DNA from: Bacteroidales bacterium
Lineage (GTDB): Bacteria > Bacteroidota > Bacteroidia > Bacteroidales > UBA932
Assembly (NCBI GenBank): GCA_017469845.1
Contig: JAFUFP010000020.1
Span: forward strand, 1-41,028
Reading direction: 5' to 3'
DNA: 41,028 nt
Shown here: positions 7,585-16,971 of the stretch, one piece after another
How the letters are laid out: every line of letters begins with the position of its first letter
Position numbering within the stretch: position 1 is the first letter of the stretch
The notes under the pieces: generated by a model
Seen by the model: only the letters and a program-made list of their open reading frames with translations
Database searches by the model: none
Told to the model about the DNA's origin: nothing
Program-made: the position numbers and the translations under genes

Positions 7585-9195
7585 ATGGACCCGAATTCGA
7601 AGAAAGACATATCGGCCTCTTTGGTGGCCCTCGTTGGTGTAGTGCTCGGAATCGTCCTCACTATGACGATATCCAGCATCATCAAATCGAATTCCAGGAC
7701 AAGGGTCGATCCCAGGTCCTGGCAGAAGCTCAATGTCATCCTCCAGGAAGTCGAAAAGAGGTATGTCGATACGGTGGATGTGAAAGGCATGACCGATGCC
7801 GCCGTAGTCTCTGCTCTCGCAAAGCTGGACCCCCATTCGGTTTATCTACCTCCCCAGGATCTTGAGGAGTCCGAAACCGAACTCGCGGGTAATTTCGACG
7901 GAATAGGCATCCAGTTCAACGTGCCCAATGATACTGCCATAGTGCTGGAGGTCATTCCCGGTGGACCGTCCGAGAAGGTGGGCCTTCTCCCCGGAGACCG
8001 TCTTCTCAAAGTTGACGACAAGGTCATCGCCGGAGTGAAGTTCCCCCAGGACAGTATGGTCAGAAGGATGAAGGGACCTTCCGGAACGAAGGTCATCGTC
8101 ACTGTCCTTCGCGGACATGAGGAGATCCCTTTCGAAATCACGAGGGGAAAGATTCCCGTGCACTGCGTGGACGCGTCCTTCATGATAGATGACCGTACGG
8201 GTTACATGCGTTTGACGAAATTCTCCCGTACTACCTACAAAGAAGTCTCCGATGCGGCCGTAGCCCTTCTCAAGCAGGGCATGAAGAGGCTCATCTTCGA
8301 TATCCGCGACAATACGGGCGGATATCTTGACCAGGCCCTTCTGCTTTCGAACATGTTCCTCTCGAGGGGAGATGAGATAGTATTCCTCAAGGGACGCAAC
8401 TACGCCAGAGAGGATCACAAGGCCGACGGAAGAGGAATCCTCCAGGATATCGAACTTTCCGTCCTCATCAACGAATCCTCCGCTTCCTCCAGCGAAATCT
8501 TCGCGGGAGCTATCCAGGACAACGACAGGGGAGTGATCGTTGGTCGCCGTTCCTTCGGCAAGGGTCTTGTTCAGGAGCCCGTGTTCTTCACGGACGGATC
8601 CGGAGTCCGCATCACCATCGCCAGGTTCTACACTCCTTCGGGACGTTGCATCCAGAAGCCTTACGGGGATGATTACGGGTATGACATATACCGTCGCTAC
8701 GAAGGCGGCGAGATGTTCGCCCAGGACAGCATAAAGGTTGACAGCACCGAGGTGTACAAGACCGTAGGCGGAAGGACCGTTTACGGAGGTGGCGGCATCG
8801 TCCCCGATGTCTTCGTTCCGATGGATACGACGAGGGCGACCGATTTCTTCATCGCCTGCAACCGCAAGACTACCCAGATGAGGTTCGCTTCCGAGATGTT
8901 CGACCGTTATCGTGACCGCCTGCTCGCGATCGACTCTTTCCCCGATCTTGAGGACTTCCTTGACGGACTCAACCTCAAGGGCCAGTTCCTGGACTTTGCG
9001 AAGACGAAAGACGGTATCGCACCAAAGGCGGGAGAATGGGAGGCGACCGAGGATTATCTCATGCCTCAGTTGAGGGCTCTTGTAGGCCGGTACTCAAAGC
9101 TCGGCGACAACGCTTTCTACAAGCTCTACCTTCCGGTCGATGATGTGGTTGCGAAAGCATTGGCCGCTCCATCGAAAGTGGAAACCGGGCAATAG
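7585..9195 (+). CDS. S41-family carboxy-terminal processing protease
   Basis: This 536-aa protein has an N-terminal membrane anchor (residues 12-32) and acts in the periplasm. A PDZ domain (around 100-185; GIGIQFNVP, GGPSEKVGLLPGD) recognises substrate C-termini. The S41 catalytic core follows, with NESSASSSE containing the nucleophile S301 and FGKGLVQ containing the general-base lysine K326. These are 25 residues apart, as in CtpA/CtpB. A C-terminal helical region follows. I chose ATG 7585; a TTG at 7576 overlapping the deaminase stop would add three residues. Such proteases mature or degrade envelope proteins. The gene ends before a strong two-way terminator at 9221-9260. Confidence 0.95.
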   Translation: MDPNSKKDISASLVALVGVVLGIVLTMTISSIIKSNSRTRVDPRSWQKLNVILQEVEKRYVDTVDVKGMTDAAVVSALAKLDPHSVYLPPQDLEESETELAGNFDGIGIQFNVPNDTAIVLEVIPGGPSEKVGLLPGDRLLKVDDKVIAGVKFPQDSMVRRMKGPSGTKVIVTVLRGHEEIPFEITRGKIPVHCVDASFMIDDRTGYMRLTKFSRTTYKEVSDAAVALLKQGMKRLIFDIRDNTGGYLDQALLLSNMFLSRGDEIVFLKGRNYAREDHKADGRGILQDIELSVLINESSASSSEIFAGAIQDNDRGVIVGRRSFGKGLVQEPVFFTDGSGVRITIARFYTPSGRCIQKPYGDDYGYDIYRRYEGGEMFAQDSIKVDSTEVYKTVGGRTVYGGGGIVPDVFVPMDTTRATDFFIACNRKTTQMRFASEMFDRYRDRLLAIDSFPDLEDFLDGLNLKGQFLDFAKTKDGIAPKAGEWEATEDYLMPQLRALVGRYSKLGDNAFYKLYLPVDDVVAKALAAPSKVETGQ

Positions 9196-9220
9196 GAAGT
9201 CCCGCTGAAATGATCATAAT

Positions 9221-9260
9221 AACGGAATCGGAGAGCCGAAAAGGTCTCTTCGATTCCGTT
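9221..9260. terminator. Bidirectional terminator hairpin between convergent genes
   Basis: AACGGAATCG (9221-9230) pairs perfectly with CGATTCCGTT (9251-9260). Inside, GAGAGCC pairs with GGTCTCT around a GAAAA loop, with one bulged T. On the minus strand the stem is followed by TTATTATG, so it can serve the TonB-like operon as well as the S41 gene. Confidence 0.65.
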
Positions 9261-9292
9261 TATGTGTCCGCAGTTTTCCTTTGGGTCTTTGG

Positions 9293-9316
9293 GTCTTGTC
9301 CACCGGTGGACAAGAC
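9293..9316. repeat. Perfect 24-bp palindrome
   Basis: GTCTTGTCCACC is followed directly by its exact reverse complement. The palindrome lies four bases beyond the stop codon of the TonB-like gene. As RNA it forms a 10-bp stem with a CCGG tetraloop. On the minus strand it is not followed by a T tract, so it may protect or define an mRNA 3' end or be a protein-binding site rather than a classic terminator. Confidence 0.6.
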
Positions 9317-9320
9317 GGCC

Positions 9321-10052
9321 TTACTGCGAAATGAACTGGTAGACGATGTTCCCGGCCTGCCTTGCCGGAGCCTTGGGGTCGGAAGAGAACTTTGAAAGTC
9401 TCGCGGCCCTTACCGCGAATTCCCTCAGACACCTGTCGTCGGTCGACACTTCTTCCTGCACTTTGGCGGCCACGACGTTTCCGGCGTTGTCAACCGTAAT
9501 GATGACAGTGACCATACCTCCGCCATAGCACCTGTACGCGGGAATGGGCAGTTTGCTGGCTTTTCTGCCCTCAAGGTAGTATGATACCACCGAAGGTCCG
9601 GAATACTCTCTGACGGGCTTTTCTTCCTTCTTGGTCTGGGTTTGAGGAGCGACTTCAGCGTAATCCTCGTCCGGTTCCAGGTCGACGCCGTTCTTGAGCT
9701 CCTGCGCAAGCCTTTCGGCGTCCTCATAGAGCTTCTCGGCATCGGTCCCCCTGTCATCTTTGAGGGCTGAACGGTTCACGGCCACGTTGCGGAAGGCCGT
9801 CCCGCTCGTCCCTTCCATCATTTCCTGGATGCGCTGGGAAATCTCGTCATCGAAGGCTTCCTGTTCGAGCCTTTCCTGTTCCTCCTTTTCCAGTTGTTCC
9901 AAAGCTTCTTCCCTGGAGAAGTCGATGACGAATGAGTTGTCCTTTCTCAGGACCGCCCCTATCTGCGAAAGGAGTAATATGATAATCACCGTGAGGTGAA
10001 CGATCACGGTGATGTATATTCCTGCCTTGTCTTCGCCGGATAGTTTGCGCAT
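9321..10052 (-). CDS. TonB-like energy-transducer protein
   Basis: This is a 243-aa protein. A short cytoplasmic N-terminus is followed by one transmembrane helix (about 11-33). A long charged helical region (about 45-140, rich in Glu, Lys and Gln) replaces the proline-rich spacer of classical TonB. The C-terminal domain (about 150-243; PIPAYRCYGGGMVTVIITVDNAGNVVAAKV) has the TonB C-terminal look of GxVxVxFxVDxxGxVxxAxV. It probably couples the proton-driven ExbB/ExbD motor to an outer-membrane partner or acts as a related periplasm-spanning protein. It is the last gene of an asnS-udk-tonB-like minus-strand run (22 bp after udk). ExbB/ExbD genes lie 2.3 kb upstream in a separate operon. Confidence 0.8.
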   Translation of the reverse strand: MRKLSGEDKAGIYITVIVHLTVIIILLLSQIGAVLRKDNSFVIDFSREEALEQLEKEEQERLEQEAFDDEISQRIQEMMEGTSGTAFRNVAVNRSALKDDRGTDAEKLYEDAERLAQELKNGVDLEPDEDYAEVAPQTQTKKEEKPVREYSGPSVVSYYLEGRKASKLPIPAYRCYGGGMVTVIITVDNAGNVVAAKVQEEVSTDDRCLREFAVRAARLSKFSSDPKAPARQAGNIVYQFISQ

Positions 10053-10074
10053 CTTGCGGATTACGGGCTTATGG

Positions 10075-10713
10075 TCAGTGTTTCTTGTTCTTCTTTTCGG
10101 CTATCTCCGAAAGGGTGCGTTCGATTGTAGCGGAAATCACGTCAATCGCGACTTTGTTGTGTCCTCCCTGCGGAATGATGATGTCTGCGTAGCGTTTGCT
10201 CGGTTCGATGAACTGGAGGTGCATCGGCTTCACGGTTTCGCAGTAGTGGTCAATCGCGGTTGCGACGGTTCTTCCCCTTTCCTCAATGTCACGGACGATG
10301 ATTCTCATGAGGCGGTCATCGTCATCGGCGTCGACGAATATCTTGATGTTCATCTGGTCCCTCAGTTCCTTGCAGGTGTAGATGAGGATACCTTCAACGA
10401 TTATGACGTCGGCCGGTTCTACGGTGACGGTTTCCGTCTTGCTCCTCGAGCATGTGAGGTAGGAGTAAATCGGCTGTTCTATCGTCTTCCCCTGCTTGAG
10501 CTCCCGGATCTGCTGGCAGAGGAGTTTCCAGTCGATGGCGTCAGGATGGTCGAAGTTGATTTTGTGCCTTTCCTCCATGGGAAGATGGCTTGAATCCTTG
10601 TAGTAAGAATCCTGTGGGATGACAACCACTCGGCCCGAGAGCTGATTGGTTATCGCCTTTACGACGGTGGTCTTTCCGGATCCTGAACCGCCTGCTATTC
10701 CGATTACCAGCAT
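10075..10713 (-). CDS. udk: Uridine kinase
   Basis: Udk phosphorylates uridine and cytidine to UMP/CMP with ATP or GTP in the pyrimidine salvage pathway. The 212-aa protein carries the P-loop GGSGSGKTT at residues 8-16, the PQDSYYKD motif, INFDHPDAIDW, and the VEGILIY and DADDDDRLMRIIVRDIEERGR stretches usual for the family. Its length is normal. It lies 29 bp downstream of asnS and 22 bp upstream of the TonB-like gene, so all three are probably cotranscribed. A lysine/histidine-rich tail (AEKKNKKH) ends the protein. Confidence 0.96.
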   Translation of the reverse strand: MLVIGIAGGSGSGKTTVVKAITNQLSGRVVVIPQDSYYKDSSHLPMEERHKINFDHPDAIDWKLLCQQIRELKQGKTIEQPIYSYLTCSRSKTETVTVEPADVIIVEGILIYTCKELRDQMNIKIFVDADDDDRLMRIIVRDIEERGRTVATAIDHYCETVKPMHLQFIEPSKRYADIIIPQGGHNKVAIDVISATIERTLSEIAEKKNKKH

Positions 10714-10742
10714 GATGTGGGAGTGTTATATGGGTTAGATGA

Positions 10743-12143
<1,401 letters not shown>

Positions 12144-12203
12144 AAAATTGAAAATTCTCTTAATGATATGTCCTCCTATGGTGGAGGTTCCTTCTTAATC
12201 GTG

Positions 12204-12211
12204 CAAATATA
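12204..12211 (-). promoter_or_regulatory. Bacteroidota -7 box (TATATTTG) for asnS
   Basis: Read on the minus strand this is TATATTTG followed by CAC, an exact TAnnTTTG match. Start of transcription near 12197 would give a leader of about 55 bases before asnS. No clear -33 box was found. Confidence 0.5.
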
Positions 12212-12275
12212 ATGATTTTCCGCTGACCTTTCGATATAATGAGCCGCCAATGTGATTCAGGACGAGCAGATATAT

Positions 12276-12310
12276 ACGAAAGAAGGCGGCTCGTGAGAGT
12301 CGCCTTCCTT
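12276..12310 (-). terminator. Terminator after the exbB-exbD operon
   Basis: GAAGGCG (12282-12288) and CGCCTTC (12301-12307) form a stem with an inner CTC/GAG extension. Read on the minus strand the stem is followed by TTTCGTATATAT. It lies about 20 bases past the ExbD stop codon. Confidence 0.6.
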
Positions 12311-12329
12311 CTATAAATGAGTTACAGAA

Positions 12330-12797
12330 TTATTCTGTTTTTCTAGCCTGGTACATGATCTTGAGTGCGGAGCAACGTCTGAGCTCCTGCTTAACATCTG
12401 TGATGATACCCATTCTCACGTCCTGGTCGCCCTTAATGACAGTTGTCATGAACTGACGGTCAGCCTCACTCATGGCGTCACGCTCTGCAGCGATGAAGTC
12501 ACGGATGTCGTCCACAGTCTTGAAGGAGTCATTCAGCTGTATACGTGCGTCGGTACCGTACTGAGCCTGGAGAGCCCTGGTAGGGGGACCGATGTTGATA
12601 TAGGATGAAAGATCCTTGCGCTCGAGCTTCACAACCTCGGAAGCTTCAGGGAGCTTGACCTGGACTTTGTTCTCCTGGTCACGCATCTGTGTGGTAACCA
12701 TGAAGAAGAAGAGGAGCATGAACACGATATCGGAGAGGGATCCCGAAGACATTGCGGGAACTTCCTTCTTGTTGTTTGATCCACCGAATTTAGACAT
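12330..12797 (-). CDS. exbD: ExbD/TolR-family biopolymer transport protein (second copy)
   Basis: This 155-aa inner-membrane protein has one transmembrane helix (about 20-38; SLSDIVFMLLFFFMVTT) that holds the conserved proton-relay aspartate D23. The rest is a periplasmic domain. ExbD inserts into the pore of the ExbB pentamer and uses proton flow to drive TonB-type work. The periplasmic domain carries an insert with GPPTRALQAQYGT and ends in RRCSALKIMYQARKTE. It starts 13 bp after the other ExbD gene. Two different ExbD genes side by side is a common Bacteroidota pattern. Confidence 0.93.
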   Translation of the reverse strand: MSKFGGSNNKKEVPAMSSGSLSDIVFMLLFFFMVTTQMRDQENKVQVKLPEASEVVKLERKDLSSYINIGPPTRALQAQYGTDARIQLNDSFKTVDDIRDFIAAERDAMSEADRQFMTTVIKGDQDVRMGIITDVKQELRRCSALKIMYQARKTE

Positions 12798-12810
12798 ATT
12801 CTATTCCTCC

Positions 12811-13386
12811 TTATTTTTTGCCAACGTCCTTAGGTTCTGCCTCGGAGATGTTCTGGGGAACCGCTGTTTTGACGATTTCCTGTTTTTCCTCATCGAGGCT
12901 GTTGAAAGGTTTTCCATAAGCCCTTGAAGAGAATTCGTCACGAAGTTCGTTGACGGCCTTCACGAGCTCATTCTGAACCTCCATATAAGCGCGGTAGCTG
13001 GTACCACGGTCATTCTGGAGCGAGATTACACCCTTGGAGATAGGATAGGATCCGTATCCCTCGATGTCCGTAACTTCCTTCTCGGGAAGGTTGGGATCGT
13101 CGGTAGGGTTAGTAAGGAATTCCTTGATTCTGTCTTTAAGCTGGCTAACCTCAATAGGCTCACTTCCCGCCAGGAGACGGTCAGCTGAGTTAATCTTCAC
13201 AACGATGATGTTACGACGATTGACCTTCTGATCCTGTACCTGTTGGTTCTTGTCGGGCATAGGCGGAAGACGACGCTGCAGACCGGTCTGTGATCCCATG
13301 GTTGTAGTCATGAGGAAGTAGCACAGAAGCAGGAAAGCGATGTCTGCCGTTGAGCTTGTATTTAATGCAGGTGTTTTCTTAGCCAT
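12811..13386 (-). CDS. exbD: ExbD/TolR-family biopolymer transport protein (first copy)
   Basis: This 191-aa ExbD has a short cytoplasmic N-terminus with TSSTADIAF, where D15 is the conserved membrane aspartate, and one helix at about 12-30. The periplasmic part is longer than in the neighbouring copy and includes a glutamine/lysine-rich linker (PDKNQQVQDQKVNRRN) plus an acidic C-terminal tail (ISEAEPKDVGKK). It begins 8 bp after the 4-TM protein gene and is probably cotranslated with it. The two ExbDs could form a heterodimer in one motor. Confidence 0.92.
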   Translation of the reverse strand: MAKKTPALNTSSTADIAFLLLCYFLMTTTMGSQTGLQRRLPPMPDKNQQVQDQKVNRRNIIVVKINSADRLLAGSEPIEVSQLKDRIKEFLTNPTDDPNLPEKEVTDIEGYGSYPISKGVISLQNDRGTSYRAYMEVQNELVKAVNELRDEFSSRAYGKPFNSLDEEKQEIVKTAVPQNISEAEPKDVGKK

Positions 13387-13394
13387 GGCTTATA

Positions 13395-13832
13395 TTATTT
13401 TGTACGAACTGCACTGATTATCTCACCGACGACGATGGCAAGTACTGCGAGGCCACCGGCAAGACAAGTAAGGTTCATGATAGTGTCAGTAAGTTTGAGT
13501 GTGCCAGCAGAGGGAATTTCACCATGGAATCCCTGAGGAACAGCACCCGGAGACATAAGGTAGACAACGAAGCAGATAGCGCCGATGACTACGAGTCCGA
13601 TGAGGAGCTTGATGAGGCTCTTCGGATCGTTCATCACGCCGACTACCAAGCCTACCAGGATAACGCATGCTACGGCGATGCCGAACATGATATATGCCCA
13701 GTTGAGCAGCGGATCGACCGTACCGTTGTCATCTGCCACTGTTGCAGGGAATCCCTTAGAGAATCCCATAACAAGCAGGACGACGCTGATAGCGATCAGA
13801 ACCCACATGATTATTTTGAATATTTTATTCAT
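13395..13832 (-). CDS. Small four-helix membrane protein of the ExbB-ExbD operon
   Basis: This is a 145-aa protein with four predicted transmembrane helices (about 5-24, 45-67, 74-93, 118-141). A short loop with the dipeptide-rich stretch FPATVADDNGTVDP lies between helices 1 and 2, and a proline/glycine-rich loop between 3 and 4. No catalytic motif is seen. Its fixed position between exbB and the two exbD genes suggests an accessory subunit or assembly factor of the ExbB/ExbD motor. The function is not known to me. Confidence 0.85.
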   Translation of the reverse strand: MNKIFKIIMWVLIAISVVLLVMGFSKGFPATVADDNGTVDPLLNWAYIMFGIAVACVILVGLVVGVMNDPKSLIKLLIGLVVIGAICFVVYLMSPGAVPQGFHGEIPSAGTLKLTDTIMNLTCLAGGLAVLAIVVGEIISAVRTK

Positions 13833-13858
13833 AATTGCTTGTTATCAAGGAAGGTTGA

Positions 13859-14608
13859 TTACTTCTTGTTGTATTTGGTGAGGATATCCACGAGAGAGAT
13901 TGAAGCGTCCTCCATGTCGATGGTGATGGAGTCAATCTTAGCGAGGATGTAGTTGTAGAACACCTGAAGAATCATAGCGACGATAAGTCCCGCGACGGTG
14001 GTGATGAGAGCGACCTTCATACCTCCAGCGACGACGTTAGGGGAGATATCACCTGCAGCCTGGATAGCATCGAATGCCTGGATCATACCGATAACGGTTC
14101 CGAGGAATCCGAGTGAAGGAGCGATAGCGATGAAGAGGGAGATCCAAGAGAGACCGTTCTCCATGTTGCTCATCTGGACTGAACCATAGGAAACAATTGT
14201 CTTCTCAACGGTGTCAACACCCTGATCGTAGCGAAGGAGACCCTGATAGAAGATGCTGGCAACAGGACCACGGGTGTTGCGGCAAACTTCCTTAGCCTTC
14301 TCGATACCACCCTCATCAAGAGCCTTCTCAACAGCAGCAAGAAGCTTCTTGGTGTTGGTCTTTGCGAAGGTCAAATAGAGGATACGCTCGATAGCGAGGG
14401 CAAGACCGATGATGAGGCAGATTACGATGAGGGACATGAAGCCCGCACCACCCTCGATGAACTTGGTCTTGATGGCCTGCATCAGAGGAACCTCTTCGCC
14501 GGTACCGTTGAAAAGGGCGGATGCATCATTGATTTCCTGAGCGGAAACGATGCTTGCAGTAGCGACCATAAGGACAGCAGCTGCCAAAAACATGAAAAAC
14601 TTTTTCAT
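13859..14608 (-). CDS. exbB: MotA/TolQ/ExbB-family proton channel protein
   Basis: This 249-aa protein begins with a cleavable-looking signal sequence (about 1-23, ending SIVSA-QE). It then has three transmembrane helices (about 54-74, 150-172, 190-216), separated by a cytoplasmic region with the KTNTKKLLAAVEKALDEGG helices. The stretch PSLGFLGTVIGMIQAFDAI is the ExbB/TolQ signature that lines the pore. It forms the pentameric proton channel around ExbD. It is the first gene of the operon, and an AT-rich leader (14609-14680) precedes it. An added signal peptide is common for ExbB in this phylum. Confidence 0.94.
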   Translation of the reverse strand: MKKFFMFLAAAVLMVATASIVSAQEINDASALFNGTGEEVPLMQAIKTKFIEGGAGFMSLIVICLIIGLALAIERILYLTFAKTNTKKLLAAVEKALDEGGIEKAKEVCRNTRGPVASIFYQGLLRYDQGVDTVEKTIVSYGSVQMSNMENGLSWISLFIAIAPSLGFLGTVIGMIQAFDAIQAAGDISPNVVAGGMKVALITTVAGLIVAMILQVFYNYILAKIDSITIDMEDASISLVDILTKYNKK

Positions 14609-14960
14609 AATTGTTTTTGTGTGTTTGAAATAAATAATTGTATTAAAGATTATTAATTATGATTTCTCAAAAAACGGAGGTGGTACAGGGATGGTTTTAG
14701 CACGCCTATGTTTCTACCCTTCTTCTCAAAATTCGGTGCAATTTAGCAAATTATTTTCAAACGGCAATGAAATGCCATTTTTTATTTTCCCTTCCTTTTG
14801 GAACGATATAAATCGTTGGGGGGCATGGCCTGTCCCTTTCCGTAGTCCGGCCCCGTCTCCGCAGTCCGTATTCTTGACCGGAAAGTGCGGGAATCTTCAC
14901 ACTTTTTCCGGAGGTCGCCATGGATACGGCGGCAGTCCCTCAATTACCCGTTGAGGAAAG
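14609..14960. other. 352-bp intergenic region upstream of exbB
   Basis: The part next to exbB (14609-14680) is AT-rich and probably holds its promoter. The best -7-like site on the minus strand (TAATCTTTA, around 14644-14652) fits the consensus poorly. Near the asparaginase stop codon, CCGGAAAGTG (from about 14878) pairs with CACTTTTTCCGG (to about 14911) with a 2-nt bulge. It could end the tatD-asparaginase transcript, although no T tract follows. An inverted repeat AACGA-TATAAA-TCGTT lies near 14800-14816. No gene was supported here. Confidence 0.5.
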
Positions 14961-16013
14961 TCAATTCTTCGTGATTTCTCCCTTCAAGTTCCTGGTCATC
15001 ATCTGTTTGACCCACTCATTGTCGGAACTCTTGCCCATCAGGTAGAAGAGCTTTCCGAGGGCGCTTTCGGTCGTTGAATCGTAGCCGTTAATGACACCTG
15101 CGTTCTGCAGGGACTTGCCGGTGGCATAGAGGTCCATGTTGACGGTACCGCTTTGGCACTGTGTGACATTGACCAGTATTTTCCCCATGGAGGAAGCTTC
15201 TTTCACAAGGTCTATGAACCATTTTTTCGAGGGCGCGTTGCCCGCTCCGTAGGTCTCGATTATGACCGCCCTTGTCTCCGGGCTGCAGAGGAAGTATCTG
15301 ACCACTTCGGGTGTGATTCCCGGATGGAGCTTCAGAATGGAGACCCTCGTGTCGAGGGCGGTGTTGATCGACAGGTTCTGGTACCAGTCGAGGGGTTTCC
15401 TTATGGCCTTGGTGTTGTACTTGATGTTGATTCCGGCTTCGGCGAGGAGGGGACAGTTCGGTGATTCGAAAGCGCGGAACACTTCGGCGTTCGTCTTGGT
15501 AGCCCTGTTTCCCCTTATAAGAAGGGAGTCGAAGCAGATGCACACTTCCGGTACCAGGGCGTGGCCTTCGCTGTCCTTGGCGGAGGCGATTTCCACCGAT
15601 GAAATGAGGTTCTCCTTTCCGTCCGTCCTCGGTACTCCTATAGGAAGCTGGCTTCCGGTGAAGATGACCGGTTTGGTCAGCCCGTCGAGCATGAAGCTCA
15701 GTGCCGATGCCGAATATGACATCGTATCCGTGCCGTGGAGGATTATGAATCCGTCATACTGCTCGTACCTTTCCTGGATGAGACGGGCCAGGGCCTGCCA
15801 TAGCGACGGTTCGACATCAGAGGAGTCGATCAGCGGGTCGAAGGTGTAGGAATCTATCTTGAACGCGAATTTGGCTATTTCGGGCACTTCGGCCTGGATC
15901 TGGTCGAAATCGAACGGTTTGAGGGTCTGGTCGTCGATATCCTGTTTCATTCCGATGGTACCGCCGGTGTAAATGAGCAGGATCGATGATTTTCCGTTGG
16001 GATAGGAGTCCAT
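14961..16013 (-). CDS. ansA: Type I L-asparaginase
   Basis: This enzyme hydrolyses asparagine to aspartate and ammonia. The 350-aa protein has the two signatures of bacterial asparaginases: YTGGTIGM at 15-22, with the nucleophilic Thr16, and LHGTDTM around T105-D106. It lacks an N-terminal signal peptide (MDSYPNGKSS then the first beta strand), so it is the cytoplasmic, lower-affinity type I. The ATKTNAEVFRAF and FESPNCPLLAEAG stretches match the family. It follows tatD by 44 bp and is probably in the same transcript, read from the -7 box at 16853-16860. Confidence 0.95.
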   Translation of the reverse strand: MDSYPNGKSSILLIYTGGTIGMKQDIDDQTLKPFDFDQIQAEVPEIAKFAFKIDSYTFDPLIDSSDVEPSLWQALARLIQERYEQYDGFIILHGTDTMSYSASALSFMLDGLTKPVIFTGSQLPIGVPRTDGKENLISSVEIASAKDSEGHALVPEVCICFDSLLIRGNRATKTNAEVFRAFESPNCPLLAEAGINIKYNTKAIRKPLDWYQNLSINTALDTRVSILKLHPGITPEVVRYFLCSPETRAVIIETYGAGNAPSKKWFIDLVKEASSMGKILVNVTQCQSGTVNMDLYATGKSLQNAGVINGYDSTTESALGKLFYLMGKSSDNEWVKQMMTRNLKGEITKN

Positions 16014-16057
16014 TGTGGTATCGGTTTTACGTGTTTTCGCTTTCAGGTGATCGGGGG

Positions 16058-16828
16058 TCAGATTCCGAAGAGGGCCTCGGCATTGCGTGAGGTCACTTCA
16101 GCGACTTCCTCCACGGAAATCCCCTTGAGTTCCGCCACCTTCTGTGCTATATATGGTATGAATGTGCTTTCGTTCCTCTGTCCTCTCATAGGTACGGGAG
16201 CCAGGTACGGGGCGTCGGTTTCGAGAACTATCTTCCCGAGGGGGATTTTTTTGACGCTTTCGGCCACCTTGGCCTTTTTGAACGTCACCACTCCTCCTAT
16301 TCCGACTGACCAGTCTCCGTATTTCTGGAGTTCGAGGAAGGTCTCGTAACTGCCGCTGAAGGCGTGCATGTTGCCCCGTAGCCCAAGATGGGCGCACTGC
16401 TTGACTATTCCCATGAAATCTTCCGTCGCATCCCTTAAATGTATATTGACTGGGAGATCCATCTTGGCGGCGAGTTCGAATTGTGCCTTGAGGGCTATCT
16501 TCTGGAGTTCGGCGTTCTCTTTGGAATAGTGGTAGTCCAGGCCGATTTCGCCGATGGCCACCGGGTTGCGGGAGACGTAACGGAGCATGTCGTCGATCTC
16601 CTGTTCCCAATCTTCCGTGACCGAATCCGGGTACAGGCCGATCATCGTGAAAAGGACTCCGGGATGTTTCTCGCTGAGGGAAAACATCTTTTCCCTTTCC
16701 TTCCGGTCCACGTCCGGTTGGATCATCTTGACGACTCCGGCTGCGAGGCTGCGGGAGATGGCTCCCTCGGCTTCGTCTCCGAACCACTCGTCATAGAAGT
16801 GGACGTGCGTATCGATGTATGTCGGCAT
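16058..16828 (-). CDS. TatD-family metal-dependent hydrolase (DNase)
   Basis: This 256-aa TIM-barrel enzyme has the metal ligands H8 and H10 in DTHVHFY, E in GEIGLDY, H in NIHLRDA, H in NMHAFSG and D in LETDAPYLAPVP. Family members are 3'-5' exonucleases or hydrolases acting on DNA or modified substrates. The start is taken at ATG 16828 (MPTYIDTHVHF). The stretch normally reading GLHPxxV here reads GLYPDSV, so one conserved histidine is a tyrosine. It is the first gene of a tatD-asparaginase pair. Confidence 0.93.
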   Translation of the reverse strand: MPTYIDTHVHFYDEWFGDEAEGAISRSLAAGVVKMIQPDVDRKEREKMFSLSEKHPGVLFTMIGLYPDSVTEDWEQEIDDMLRYVSRNPVAIGEIGLDYHYSKENAELQKIALKAQFELAAKMDLPVNIHLRDATEDFMGIVKQCAHLGLRGNMHAFSGSYETFLELQKYGDWSVGIGGVVTFKKAKVAESVKKIPLGKIVLETDAPYLAPVPMRGQRNESTFIPYIAQKVAELKGISVEEVAEVTSRNAEALFGI

Positions 16829-16852
16829 ATCGTGTCCGTTTTGAGGCGGAGG

Positions 16853-16860
16853 CAAAGATA
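16853..16860 (-). promoter_or_regulatory. Bacteroidota -7 box (TATCTTTG) for tatD
   Basis: On the minus strand the site reads TATCTTTG followed by CC, an exact TAnnTTTG match. The leader to the tatD ATG would be only about 20 bases. This supports the chosen tatD start, because an upstream in-frame ATG at 16894 would lie before the promoter. Confidence 0.5.
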
Positions 16861-16900
16861 CTACAAATTCCCAAAAAGGTGCGACCGTCGGCAAAGGATA

Positions 16901-16930
16901 AGGGACGGAAACCTTCCGGAATCCGTCCCT
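16901..16930 (-). terminator. Terminator hairpin after queA
   Basis: AGGGACGGA (16901-16909) pairs perfectly with TCCGTCCCT (16922-16930), and the loop contains a further TTCCGGAA palindrome. It lies about 40 bases beyond the queA stop codon on the minus strand. The tail on that strand is TATCCTTTG, not a clean T run. Confidence 0.5.
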
Positions 16931-16971
16931 ACATCATAAGGCATGTGTGTGCGGGTGTCCCCCCGACCTCT

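Noticed and set aside
14691..14954. 87-aa frame in the gap upstream of exbB
   Set aside because: Its composition is low-complexity, it has no start signal, and it overlaps the hairpin region near the asparaginase stop.
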